DNA from: Spirochaetales bacterium | GTDB taxonomy: Bacteria; Spirochaetota; Spirochaetia; Treponematales; Treponemataceae | Assembly: GCA_003252395.1 (NCBI GenBank) | Contig: QKEL01000012.1 | Span: 1 to 64,000 of the forward strand | Direction: 5' to 3' | Length of the DNA stretch: 64,000 nucleotides | In this document: in pieces, positions 42,172 through 50,394 of the stretch | Layout: each line of letters opens with the position of its first letter | Position numbering within the stretch: the stretch's first letter is position 1 | The notes under the pieces: generated by a model | Seen by the model: only the letters and a program-made list of their open reading frames with translations | What the model was told of the DNA's origin: nothing | Databases searched by the model: none | Translations under genes and position numbers: made by a program

Positions 42172-42795
42172 TCAGGAATACAGCCTCGACAGCATATTCA
42201 AAATCTTGTTTCCGTACTGGGGATCGGACGCCCAGGAGCCGGCCAGGGCGACGATGAGCGGGGCCTTTCCCTTCGGCGTTACGTATCGGTACCGCGGGTC
42301 CACCAAGGGGAGCGCGAGGGGCTCGGCGGACGCGTACGCCTTTAGGTGCTGAACGTGCGCGCGGACTCCCGTCCGGGCGTCGAGAAAGGAGTTCCCTCTT
42401 TGGCCGGGACCGATAGAGCCTAAGCCGCAAAAATTATTCATATCCGGCGTAACCAAGCCGCCGAAGCGCAAAAAACCCGTTTCCACGCACATTTGGGAGA
42501 ACGCGACGTCGGCGTTCACCCCTTCCGCTGCCGCTTCTTCCTGATACAGATGCGCGATTGCGCGGGCATACTCCCCGTCTAAGCCGGGATTGTTGGACAA
42601 GAGAAAACGGACCAGCCGCTCATGGCTCGCCGCGCCCGTGCCCATGATCCGTTCGGGAACCGGAACGGGTTTTTCGGGAGGGGGTGCGTGGCGGGAGACC
42701 GCGGTGGCGCAGGACGAAAGGAGGAGGAAGAAGCCAAGGACGATGAAGGCAAGGGCGGACGCGCCCATACGGACGTGACGGATTGGGTTGTTCAT
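42172..42795 (-). CDS. Lipoprotein with glucosaminidase domain
   Basis: 207 aa. Basic N-region, hydrophobic core and lipobox LSSC (Cys29) give an envelope-anchored lipoprotein. Residues about 55-207 form a mannosyl-glycoprotein endo-beta-N-acetylglucosaminidase-like (GH73) domain. Seen: LYQEEAAAEGVNADVAFSQM split around the catalytic-type Glu in CVETGFLRFGG, then NNFCGLGSIGPGQRG, then SFLDARTGVRAHVQHLKAYA and YGNKILNMLS. It would cleave the glycan strands of peptidoglycan. It is convergent with pyrH and divergent from the PTS gene. No clear ribosome site. Confidence 0.87.
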   Translation of the reverse strand: MNNPIRHVRMGASALAFIVLGFFLLLSSCATAVSRHAPPPEKPVPVPERIMGTGAASHERLVRFLLSNNPGLDGEYARAIAHLYQEEAAAEGVNADVAFSQMCVETGFLRFGGLVTPDMNNFCGLGSIGPGQRGNSFLDARTGVRAHVQHLKAYASAEPLALPLVDPRYRYVTPKGKAPLIVALAGSWASDPQYGNKILNMLSRLYS

Positions 42796-42875
42796 GCCAC
42801 TTCTATCGGCGCTCCGGCGCGCCTTCTTGAAAGGTCGCTCTGGAAGTTACGCCCCGGGTAGGTTATGCTCAACCC

Positions 42876-44267
42876 ATGGAACACATACTCGCTACCATTT
42901 CGTCGGCCGTTACGGCCTTTTTCTCGTTTCCCGCCTACGTGATTCTCCCCGCCTTCATGTTCGTCTTGGCGCTCGCGGCCCGCATGGCGCTCAAGGAGGC
43001 CCTGCTCTCCACGGTCCGGATCGCGGCGGGCTTCGCGGGGGTATTCATCGTGTTTTCGTATTTCGTGGCGCAGATAGGGCCCGCCATCCAGTCGATGATC
43101 GACCTGCGCGGGCTAAACTATCCCGTCGTGGACGTGGGGTGGCCGCCGCTCGCAGCCATAACCTGGTCATCCTACCTCGCGCCGATCGCGGTCGTGGCGG
43201 TTATGGCGATGAACCTTGCCCTGCTTCTGACGGGGCTCACGAAAACGCTGTACGTAGACCTGTGGAATTATTGGCATTTCGCCCTACTGGGAGCGCTGAT
43301 TCAAGCGGTAACGGCAAGCCCCGTACTCGCCCTCGCGGCGACCCTAACGATCGCCCTCTACAATATCAAGGCGACCGAATGGACCGCGCCCTACGTTAAG
43401 CGGGAAACCGGATTGGACGGAATAGCGGTAAGCCCCATCTCCGTGGCAGGGTTTCTTCCCTATGCCGCGGCCCTAAACAGGCTCTTCGACGCGATACCGG
43501 GCCTGAACAGGTTGCGCTGGGACCCGTCCCGCTCCGCTGCCTCGCCCCATACGGGAACGCCTGAGGGGCCGAAGCTCTTGAGGGAACCCATGGTGATCGG
43601 GGCCCTGGTGGGCGCCTTCCTCTCGATTCTTGCCGGATACGACGCGCGAAAAACCCTTGAAACCGTGGTAAACGTCGCGGCGGTCATGTTCCTGCTCCCC
43701 CGCTGCGGCGAACTGATCGGTCAGGGAATGGGCGCCGTTTCCAAGGCCTTCAAGGAGCTGATGGAACGCAAATTTCCCCGCATGAGCGGGCTTTCGATCG
43801 CCATGGATACGGGAATCCTGATGACCAACCAGTCGGTGGTCGCCACGGGCTTGATCCTCATTCCCGTATCGGTACTGCTCGCCTTCGTGCTTCCCGGTAA
43901 CCGGCTCATTCCCCTGGGAGACCTGCCCAATCTCATGTCGATCATGTCGGTCATTACCCTCGTCATGGGAGGCAACGTAATCAGGTCGGTACTGGCGGGA
44001 ATTCCCGTCGTGGCGAGCTTCATGCTTATCGCCTCGCGCATGGCGCCGCTCTTTACCGATCTCGCCGCGGCTTCCGGCATGGAACTCGCTACCGGGGGAA
44101 AATCGATTACCGCTTTCACCGACGGAGGAAACCAGATCCGTTTCTGGCTTTTCCAGGCATATCAGGGAAACTGGATCGCGCTCGCGATTATCCCCGTCGC
44201 CCTCTTTCTCTTGTGGTTCGCCTGGCGTGAACAGAAGGCCGTCGCGGCTAAGCTCGGGGACCGATAG
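42876..44267 (+). CDS. PTS sugar transporter subunit IIC, galactitol (GatC/SgcC) type
   Basis: 463 aa with about ten or more membrane helices. Family features: LRGLNYPVVDVGWPPLAAITW, seen as VGWPPLAAITWSS, then MNLALLLTGLTKTLYVDLWNYWHFAL, split as GLTKTLYVDLWNYWHFAL, and later REPMVIGALVGAFLSILAGYD and GGNVIRSVLAGIP. GatC-type IIC proteins move a polyol or sugar across the inner membrane and need separate IIA and IIB proteins. None is encoded nearby, so it is an orphan in this window. The ATG at 42876 has no Shine-Dalgarno; TATGCT (42864-42869) ends 6 bases before it. Confidence 0.9.
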   Translation: MEHILATISSAVTAFFSFPAYVILPAFMFVLALAARMALKEALLSTVRIAAGFAGVFIVFSYFVAQIGPAIQSMIDLRGLNYPVVDVGWPPLAAITWSSYLAPIAVVAVMAMNLALLLTGLTKTLYVDLWNYWHFALLGALIQAVTASPVLALAATLTIALYNIKATEWTAPYVKRETGLDGIAVSPISVAGFLPYAAALNRLFDAIPGLNRLRWDPSRSAASPHTGTPEGPKLLREPMVIGALVGAFLSILAGYDARKTLETVVNVAAVMFLLPRCGELIGQGMGAVSKAFKELMERKFPRMSGLSIAMDTGILMTNQSVVATGLILIPVSVLLAFVLPGNRLIPLGDLPNLMSIMSVITLVMGGNVIRSVLAGIPVVASFMLIASRMAPLFTDLAAASGMELATGGKSITAFTDGGNQIRFWLFQAYQGNWIALAIIPVALFLLWFAWREQKAVAAKLGDR

Positions 44268-44367
44268 ATAACGCGCCAACCGAGAAAAAAACGCAGCGTT
44301 TTACCGATAACGGGCTCCCTCTCGGGCACGGCGCGCCGATGGGGCGACAAGGGTGGCGGGGGAGCAT

Positions 44368-45042
44368 ATGAGACCAACGAACGCAAAAACCGCCGCGCCC
44401 AAACCCGACGTTCGGGAACGGATGCGGGCCCGCGGAATCCGCTCGCTGAGCGACCATGAGCTCGTCGCGCTGACGTTGCGGACGGGAACGCGGGACACGC
44501 CGGTAATGACCCTGGCGGGCAGGGTGGTTCGCGCGCTCGAAAGCGCGGGAGAAGGCGGCATGCTGGAAACGCTGGGCAAAATAGACGGGATGGGAGACTC
44601 GAAAGCCGGCGTGATCCTCGCCGCGTTGGAACTCGGAAGGCGGTACTCCGGCGCGGCCCACCGAAAGGTTTCCTGCGCCAAGGACGTGTACCCCCTCGTC
44701 TCGCATTACGCCGACCGCAAGCAGGAACAGTTTATCTGCGTTTCCCTGAACGGCGCCCACGAGGTGTTGGGGATACGGGTGGTGAGTTTGGGAATTCTCA
44801 ATAAGACTATCGTGCATCCCCGGGAGGTTTTCGCCGATCCCCTGGCCGATCGCGCGGCGGCGGTGGTCGTTTGCCACAACCACCCGAGCGGGCAACTGGA
44901 GCCCAGCGAAGAGGACCGGATCATCACGAGGCGCCTCGCCGAGGCGGGCGACATCCTCGGCATCGCCTTGCTGGACCACCTGATACTGAGCCCGCGGGGC
45001 GGTTACTTCAGCTTCGTCGAGGCGGGTCTGCCGATCGGGTAA
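44368..45042 (+). CDS. radC: RadC family JAB-domain protein
   Basis: 224 aa. An N-terminal helix-hairpin-helix-like region (RERMRARGIRSLSDHELVAL, then LGKIDGMGDSKAG) precedes the RadC/JAMM domain with the full metal motif HNHPSGQLEPSEEDRIITRR. The ligands are the two His, the Asp of SEEDR, and the upstream acidic residue. Despite the name, a role in DNA repair is not established for this family. The ATG at 44368 has GGGGGAG only 3 bases upstream; the GTG at 44353 is an alternative in-frame start. Confidence 0.9.
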   Translation: MRPTNAKTAAPKPDVRERMRARGIRSLSDHELVALTLRTGTRDTPVMTLAGRVVRALESAGEGGMLETLGKIDGMGDSKAGVILAALELGRRYSGAAHRKVSCAKDVYPLVSHYADRKQEQFICVSLNGAHEVLGIRVVSLGILNKTIVHPREVFADPLADRAAAVVVCHNHPSGQLEPSEEDRIITRRLAEAGDILGIALLDHLILSPRGGYFSFVEAGLPIG

Positions 45043-45061
45043 GGGGAATGGAGCGCTCCCG

Positions 45062-45118
45062 CCGGGACACCTTTTTTTTTACATTTTCTTTTGTGATGGG
45101 GAGAGACTGGTGTCCCGG
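45062..45118. repeat. 10-bp inverted repeat with a T tract inside
   Basis: CCGGGACACC (45062-45071) and GGTGTCCCGG (45109-45118) form a perfect inverted repeat with a 37-base loop that starts with nine T residues. It lies in the about 150-base convergent gap between radC and the LuxR-type regulator. It could be a bidirectional terminator part or a binding site. Confidence 0.5.
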
Positions 45119-45191
45119 TGGTCAACCGCTACCGTCAGTTAGTATATCCCCGAATGCGGCCCCGAAACATAGGCATATTTCCTATACGCCC

Positions 45192-45800
45192 CTACCCCTG
45201 GAGGAGGTTCATGGCATAGGCGAGCCGGACCAGTTCCACCAGGGAATTCAAATCCATTTTCCTGAAGATATTTTGCCGGTGGACATTCACCGTTTTTGGG
45301 CTGATACCGAGACGGTAGGCGATTTCCTTGTAATTCGACCCTTCGGCGAGAAGTACGAAAATCTGTTTTTCCCTGAGGGAAAGCCGCTCGAAGGTATCTT
45401 CCGGCGCCGGATCACGGGGAGCGGAAAGGGCCTCTATGCCGGGCGAATGCCTGAAACGGGGCGAAGAAGGGTCTTTCAGGGCCTCAAATAAAACGTCCAT
45501 GCTTTCGTCCTTCAGGAAATACCCGCGGGCGCCCAGTTCTCGGGCCGTTTTCAAGGCGCGGAACGAACGGTGCATGGTTAAAACGAAAACGGGAAGGCGC
45601 CCGGCGATCTCGCCGAGAAGGACCAGTCCCGATTCTTCCCCCAAGGTAAGGTCGAGCACGCAGGAGGAGAAAGGCTCCTCGCTCAAGGCAAGCCGCGCCG
45701 ACTCGGCATTGGCGGTATACCGGAAGGCGAGATCGGGAAACGAGGCCGCCTTCAATCCATCGTAAATGAGTTTGTGATCGTCAACCACCAATACCTTCAT
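45192..45800 (-). CDS. NarL/LuxR-type response regulator
   Basis: 202 aa. Receiver (about 1-120): MKVLVVDDHKLIYDGLK, phospho-acceptor Asp in CVLDLTLGEESG, Thr in VLTMHRS, Lys in YFLKDES. DNA-binding LuxR domain (about 140-200): LSLREKQIFVLLAEGSNYKE and AYRLGISPKTVNVHRQNIF. The ATG at 45800 overlaps the kinase stop (ATGA); the longer frame to 45884 is not coding. It is the transcriptional output of the kinase encoded just upstream. Confidence 0.93.
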   Translation of the reverse strand: MKVLVVDDHKLIYDGLKAASFPDLAFRYTANAESARLALSEEPFSSCVLDLTLGEESGLVLLGEIAGRLPVFVLTMHRSFRALKTARELGARGYFLKDESMDVLFEALKDPSSPRFRHSPGIEALSAPRDPAPEDTFERLSLREKQIFVLLAEGSNYKEIAYRLGISPKTVNVHRQNIFRKMDLNSLVELVRLAYAMNLLQG

Positions 45801-46909
45801 GAAAGGGGTACCTCTATCTTCGCGGAGAAGCCCGCGGAATTTGCGGCCCGGGAGAACGCGTGGTCGGCGCCGAGGATTGCGCACCGGTATTCAACGCTCC
45901 CGAGCCGGGGCGGAACCGCGCCTTGATAGCCGATGCCGTCGTCGGAGTATAGAATGCGCAAAGAGCCCGGCAGGGTATAGACGCGCAGGGTAATCCGTCC
46001 CGCCTTGGCGTGTTTATAGCCGTTGGAAAGGAGCTCTTGGGCGATCCGCACCACGTGATGCCAGGCCGAGGGCGGGAGGAGATTGGGGTCAAGGCCGAAC
46101 AGGCTGGTTTCGAGCGTAATGGGCGCCAACCCGCGAAACTCGTCGAAAATTTCCGCGAGCCGCGCTTCGGGTTCCGATTCCAGCCGGTCTTCCCGTCTCA
46201 GCCCCGCATAAAGGTCGCGCAGTTCCCGGATGGACTCGCTCACCAAATTCCTAATGCCCGCTACCCGCTCGCATCCGCCGTGCCGATCCTCAAGCTGCTG
46301 ACCCACGAAACCGAGTTTTTGCAATACCGAATCGTGTAAATCCAGCGCGATAAGGTCCCGCTCCCGCTCGATGGCCGCGACCAATCCCGCCTCCAGTTCC
46401 TTTCTCCGCTTTAAGCGCGCGAGGCGCCTTCCCGCGGCGATATCGGTCCAGACGAACATTCCGAGGAAAATGACCGATAAAATCAAAAGGAGGGTTGAGA
46501 GGGTATCGGAGGCGGTTTCCTGCTCTTCGGCGACGGAAGCCACGAAGGTATCCAGCGCATAGAGCTGGTTTGCCACCCCTGAAGGGCCGAACGAGGCGCT
46601 TGCCGTGACCTGCCGAAACCCGGGAATCCCGTCGCCAATACCCTGTTCGTACGCCTTGACCATGGCCGCGAAATCGGGGCCGGAAAGGACGGTCGCGATC
46701 CGGCGCTCGATCTCGGCGGCCCGCAGGGGGAAGGAATCGTCGGCCAGGGAGGCGAGAACGCCGTCTTTCATTTCTTCGATTTCCCGTTCGACCCTTCCGA
46801 TACGGGCCTTCGCGGAGGTTTCGAAGTTCTTCATGAAAAAGATGAGGACCACGAAACAGAGGCAGATGAGAATCTCGGTAAGGCGCCTATACGAGTGAAT
46901 GGGCTTCAT
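45797..46909 (-). CDS. Sensor histidine kinase, HisKA_3 (NarX/DesK) class
   Basis: 370 aa. Two membrane helices (about 10-27 and 137-158) enclose an about 110-residue helical periplasmic sensor of no recognised family. The transmitter has the HisKA_3 motif ERERDLIALDLHDSVLQKLG with the phospho-His in LHDS, an N box AQELLSNGYKHAKAGR, and a G1-like YSDDGIGYQG. The region after it is short and lacks a clear G2 motif. The start overlaps the stop of the membrane protein upstream by one base (TAATG), and its own stop overlaps the regulator gene. The three are thus made as a unit. Confidence 0.9.
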   Translation of the reverse strand: MKPIHSYRRLTEILICLCFVVLIFFMKNFETSAKARIGRVEREIEEMKDGVLASLADDSFPLRAAEIERRIATVLSGPDFAAMVKAYEQGIGDGIPGFRQVTASASFGPSGVANQLYALDTFVASVAEEQETASDTLSTLLLILSVIFLGMFVWTDIAAGRRLARLKRRKELEAGLVAAIERERDLIALDLHDSVLQKLGFVGQQLEDRHGGCERVAGIRNLVSESIRELRDLYAGLRREDRLESEPEARLAEIFDEFRGLAPITLETSLFGLDPNLLPPSAWHHVVRIAQELLSNGYKHAKAGRITLRVYTLPGSLRILYSDDGIGYQGAVPPRLGSVEYRCAILGADHAFSRAANSAGFSAKIEVPLS

Positions 46910-47493
46910 TAGTCCCTTCCGGGCGTCGTTTCCCGCTGCGCGAGAAACAGGTAGAGCGGAACCATGACTAAGAGGGCGATTCCCTTGTCCACCACGTTGA
47001 TGAAGATACGGCCGAGAAAGGCCGAAGTGAACACGCCGCGGCCGGTGATGATGAGGGTACGGACGATCGCGTCTAGGGGTTCGCCGGTAATGCCGCCGTA
47101 CACGAAGGTGACGATCAGGGCGCCGAGGAGGGAGTTTCCCAACGCGAGGGCCGCGAGGAGCCAGAAGGTGCCGACGAGACTCCGGGCAAAGCCCCTTTTC
47201 ACCAGTGCGGCGGTGATGATCGCGGAATAGGCGTTAACCGCGGCGAAGGGCCAAAAGGAACCTTGAAAGCCCCGCAGCACTTCCTCGAATAGGTTGGTGG
47301 CTACGCCCACGATGAGGCCAGGCCAGAATCCGAAGCAACCGGCTACCGTGATCGTGAACACCGAGTCGAGGAATATGGGAAGGTTTGCGCTGTCGCACAC
47401 GAGGTTCAAGAAGCCGTTCAAGGCGGTGCCCGTTATGACCGCAAAAACGACCACCGGGACCGGATAGGGTTTGCGCGCGAAATGTATGCTCAT
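46909..47493 (-). CDS. Integral membrane protein, ECF S-component-like
   Basis: About 194 aa with about six predicted helices. The pattern LPIFLDSVFTITVAGCFGFW followed by PGLIVGVATNLFEEVL and SFWPFAAVNAYSAIITAALV recalls substrate-binding S components of ECF vitamin transporters (an early helix with Asp, then G.WPG). No ECF ATPase or T component is nearby. Translationally coupled to the kinase, it is more likely a co-sensor that reports a small molecule to it (inference). The ATG at 47493 is preferred to 47502; TATACT ends 10 bases before it and there is no Shine-Dalgarno. Confidence 0.7.
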   Translation of the reverse strand: MSIHFARKPYPVPVVVFAVITGTALNGFLNLVCDSANLPIFLDSVFTITVAGCFGFWPGLIVGVATNLFEEVLRGFQGSFWPFAAVNAYSAIITAALVKRGFARSLVGTFWLLAALALGNSLLGALIVTFVYGGITGEPLDAIVRTLIITGRGVFTSAFLGRIFINVVDKGIALLVMVPLYLFLAQRETTPGRD

Positions 47494-47537
47494 GATGTGC
47501 ATTAGTATACACCGAAAATCGCGACCGAGAGGAAAAC

Positions 47538-47566
47538 TTGACTTTTCGCCGGTTCCGGGTTTTTAT
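47538..47566 (+). promoter_or_regulatory. Promoter of the acyltransferase, leaderless geometry
   Basis: TTGACT (47538-47543), 17-base spacer, TTTTAT (47561-47566), then 8 bases to the ATG at 47575. A short AGGA lies in the gap. Confidence 0.5.
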
Positions 47567-47574
47567 GTCAGGAT

Positions 47575-49023
47575 ATGCATAATCCCCGATTTCAGCCTTG
47601 GTCGCCGAAGCCCATGATCGCGCTCAGCCCCGGAAAGCCCCGCCGTTGGTTCAAATACCTAATTACCGCCTTCGGGCGCCAGATAATCCGCGGCATGATG
47701 GACGTATACCGACTCGACCTGGAAAACGAGTCTGCCGCCATCGAGCAATACCGGGCAGCCTGCGCGGGGAAGTCCCGTTTTTTGGTCGCGTTTCGGCACC
47801 CCGGCGACAACGATCCCCAACTCGCCTATTTAACCCTTAATAGCCGGCTCAACCGCGGGCTTCGGAAGGCAGGCCTTCCCGCCCATCAGGGAGCGATTTT
47901 CCTCGCGAGTACGGAAATTCCGCTCTGGGGCGGGCCGGTGGTGAGTTTTGCCCTGAAGAACGCGGGTACCATCCCGGTCAGTCACGGGGCCCTTTCAAAA
48001 TCGACCATGGATACGATCATGGCGACAGTCATGGATTCGCCCGTGCCCGTCGCCATCGCGCCCGAAGGCCAGGTAACCTACTACTCCCACGTTATGCCCG
48101 ATTTTGACCAGGGAACGGCGCAAATCGGGTTATGGGCCCAGGGACGGCTCGACGACCGCGCCAAAAGGGCGGGTACCGATCCCGTCACCGTGAACGTACT
48201 GCCCATGGGGGTGATATACCGCTTCCCGACGGAAACCTGGGCTCGGCTCGACCGTTTTACCCGGGACTGCGAAAACTGGCTGGGCTATTCGCGCGAGCTT
48301 CCCGCCTCGCTGCGGAAAGCGTCGCGGAAGAAGGGCCATGCCGACACGGGTTCCGCCGAGGTCACCGAGCTGACCGCCCACTTCCGCCGGCGCTTCGCCA
48401 CGCTATGGTCCCGTCTCGCCGACGCGGCGGCTGCCTTTTACGCGAACGCCTACGGCTATGACGAGAAAACCGCCGAAGGACAAGGCATGTGGCCCACGGA
48501 AGCCGAGGACCCCGCGAGAACGGAACTCCGATTCCGCGCCCTGTGCGAGTTTGCCATGGATCGGGCTGAGCGTTACTACGGGGTTACCGCGAAGGGAACC
48601 CTTCGGGAACGGGTTATGTTCCTTCGGGCCCATTCCATGAAACTGGCTTTTTCCGCCACTCCCAAAGGCCAAAAGCGGACCTGGCTCAGCGAACGGATGG
48701 CCGAGCGGGCGTGCGGCGACGCGTACTGGTTGCACCGCCACCAGGAGCTCGTGGACCTCTGTTGGTACCTCACCGCCCATACGGTTACCGAAAACGAAAC
48801 CTTCGACCGACTCGTGGAAACGGCCCAAAACCTGACCGACCTGGCGCAGCGCCTCGTGGGCGGCAACTTCGGGACCCGGCGCCGTTACTTCCGGAAGGCC
48901 GTGGTCATCCGTTTCGGCAGCCCCATTCCCGTAAGCGAAAGCCTCGCGCTCGGGCGACGGGAAGCCATGGGCGCGATATCGGCGCGAATCCGGGAAGGGT
49001 TTGAGGCATTGCTGCCGCGCTAG
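47575..49023 (+). CDS. PlsC-type 1-acyl-glycerol-3-phosphate acyltransferase-like protein
   Basis: 482 aa. The acyltransferase core (about 75-225) has block I FRHPGDNDPQ (the HxxxxD catalytic pair), a glycerol-phosphate binding-like block IFLASTEIPLWGG, block III IAPEGQVTYYSH (PEG core), and VNVLPMGVIYRF. The C-terminal about 240 residues are helical and not recognised; this makes the protein about twice the length of PlsC. It should transfer an acyl chain to a lysophospholipid or related acceptor at the inner membrane. Its neighbours to the right include cardiolipin synthase, fitting lipid work, but with transport genes in between. Confidence 0.82.
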   Translation: MHNPRFQPWSPKPMIALSPGKPRRWFKYLITAFGRQIIRGMMDVYRLDLENESAAIEQYRAACAGKSRFLVAFRHPGDNDPQLAYLTLNSRLNRGLRKAGLPAHQGAIFLASTEIPLWGGPVVSFALKNAGTIPVSHGALSKSTMDTIMATVMDSPVPVAIAPEGQVTYYSHVMPDFDQGTAQIGLWAQGRLDDRAKRAGTDPVTVNVLPMGVIYRFPTETWARLDRFTRDCENWLGYSRELPASLRKASRKKGHADTGSAEVTELTAHFRRRFATLWSRLADAAAAFYANAYGYDEKTAEGQGMWPTEAEDPARTELRFRALCEFAMDRAERYYGVTAKGTLRERVMFLRAHSMKLAFSATPKGQKRTWLSERMAERACGDAYWLHRHQELVDLCWYLTAHTVTENETFDRLVETAQNLTDLAQRLVGGNFGTRRRYFRKAVVIRFGSPIPVSESLALGRREAMGAISARIREGFEALLPR

Positions 49024-49051
49024 CCGTTTCGCCGTTTTTATTTGTTGGCGC

Positions 49052-49080
49052 TTGAAACAAATAAAACCTGTCGCTATACT
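49052..49080 (+). promoter_or_regulatory. Promoter of the MFS gene, leaderless geometry
   Basis: TTGAAA (49052-49057), 17-base spacer, TATACT (49075-49080), 7 bases (AATACCC) and then the ATG. It is the clearest example in the window: near-consensus promoter and no ribosome site. Confidence 0.75.
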
Positions 49081-49087
49081 AATACCC

Positions 49088-50293
49088 ATGAACGCAAAAA
49101 AATCGGGCGCGACCCTTCCCCTCGTCATCCTCAGTTTCGTGGCCTTTATCGCCCTCGGCATGCCCGACGGCTTGCTCGGCGTAGCTTGGCCTTCCATTCG
49201 GTCCACGTTCGAGCTTCCCCTCGACGCCCTCGGAACCCTCCTTTTCGGGCTTACCTCGGGGTATCTACTCGCCAGCTTTTCAAACGGCTGGCTCATGGAA
49301 AAGCTTGGCGTGGGTAAACTGCTCGGCGCGAGCACCATTCTCACCGCAACCGCCCTCGCGGGGTATACCGTCAGTCCCTCCTGGTGGGCGATGATTCCCT
49401 TCGGTTTTCTCGCCGGCGTGGGCGCGGGCGGTATCGACGCCAGCCTGAACGCCTGGGTGGAAGCCCACTTGAGCCCCAGGATAATGCAATGGCTGCACGC
49501 GAGTTTCGGCATAGGCATTACCTCGGGGCCGCTAATCATGACCGCGGGAATCGCGCGAAGCGGTTCATGGCGAACGGGTTACTGGATAGTCGCCGCCGCC
49601 CAGCTTACCCTCGGCCTGATATTCCTCGCGCGGGCGCGACTGTGGGACAACGCGCCCAAGGCGCCGCACTACGAGGAAGAGACCGCCTCAGGCGCGGTTC
49701 CCGTGCCTTTTTCCCGGACCTTGAGGAATCCCGCGTCGTGGCTGAGCGGCTCGCTCTTTTTCGTGTACGTCGGCATTGAGCTGGGCATGGGCTATTGGGC
49801 ATTCACCTGGCTCAGCACGGCCCTTGCCCTTTCGGCGACCTTCGCGGGAATCTGGACCGCCGCGTATTGGGCTGCCTTCACGGTCGGCCGAATAGTCGCG
49901 GGGGCCTTGGCGCAACGCCTCAGCCCCACGCGCCTCCTCTCCATTTCGATTAGCGCGGTAGTAATCGTGACCATTGCCCTCGCGGCAGTCCCCTTCCGCG
50001 AGGCGAAGGTCGCCGGAATCCTTTTACTGGGATTGGCCATAGCGCCCATTTTCCCCTCCATGGTTTCCACCACCTCGAAACGGGTCGGACGGGAACACGC
50101 CGGGTCGACCATCGGCATGCAAATGGCCATGGCCGGGCTCGGCGTGGGAATAGTGCCGGGCCTCATGGGCGTAATCGCGAAGCGTTTTGGCCTGGACCTG
50201 ATTCCCTGGATGATCGCGCTGTGCGCCCTCCTGCTCGCCGCGATCACCCTCTCGTTCCGTGCCGGAGTCGCGAAACGCGAAGGAGCGGAGTAA
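49088..50293 (+). CDS. Major facilitator superfamily transporter
   Basis: 401 aa, twelve predicted membrane helices. Features of the sugar/FucP-like MFS group: ALGMPDGLLGVAWPSIRSTF, then GTLLFGLTSGYLLASFSNGW, then GVGAGGIDASLNAWVEAHLS, and in the second half AYWAAFTVGRIVAGALAQRL and GLAIAPIFPSMVSTTSKRVG. The substrate is unknown; the pattern with D in the first helix fits a sugar or drug antiporter or symporter. The start at 49088 is set by the promoter; the frame extends upstream to 49001 inside the acyltransferase gene. Confidence 0.9.
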   Translation: MNAKKSGATLPLVILSFVAFIALGMPDGLLGVAWPSIRSTFELPLDALGTLLFGLTSGYLLASFSNGWLMEKLGVGKLLGASTILTATALAGYTVSPSWWAMIPFGFLAGVGAGGIDASLNAWVEAHLSPRIMQWLHASFGIGITSGPLIMTAGIARSGSWRTGYWIVAAAQLTLGLIFLARARLWDNAPKAPHYEEETASGAVPVPFSRTLRNPASWLSGSLFFVYVGIELGMGYWAFTWLSTALALSATFAGIWTAAYWAAFTVGRIVAGALAQRLSPTRLLSISISAVVIVTIALAAVPFREAKVAGILLLGLAIAPIFPSMVSTTSKRVGREHAGSTIGMQMAMAGLGVGIVPGLMGVIAKRFGLDLIPWMIALCALLLAAITLSFRAGVAKREGAE

Positions 50294-50329
50294 GCTATCG
50301 GCCGCGGCGATTTCCGCGCATTTAAAAGC

Positions 50330-50359
50330 TTGTGGCGCACGCGAAAGGGATGGTATCCT
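50330..50359 (+). promoter_or_regulatory. Promoter of the purine permease
   Basis: TTGTGG (50330-50335), 18-base spacer, TATCCT (50354-50359). Here the leader is about 30 bases and includes GGAGG, unlike the leaderless genes. The leader is too short for a purine riboswitch and none was seen. Confidence 0.5.
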
Positions 50360-50394
50360 CTTCTTATATTTCCCAAATAGGAGGACTCCATCCG

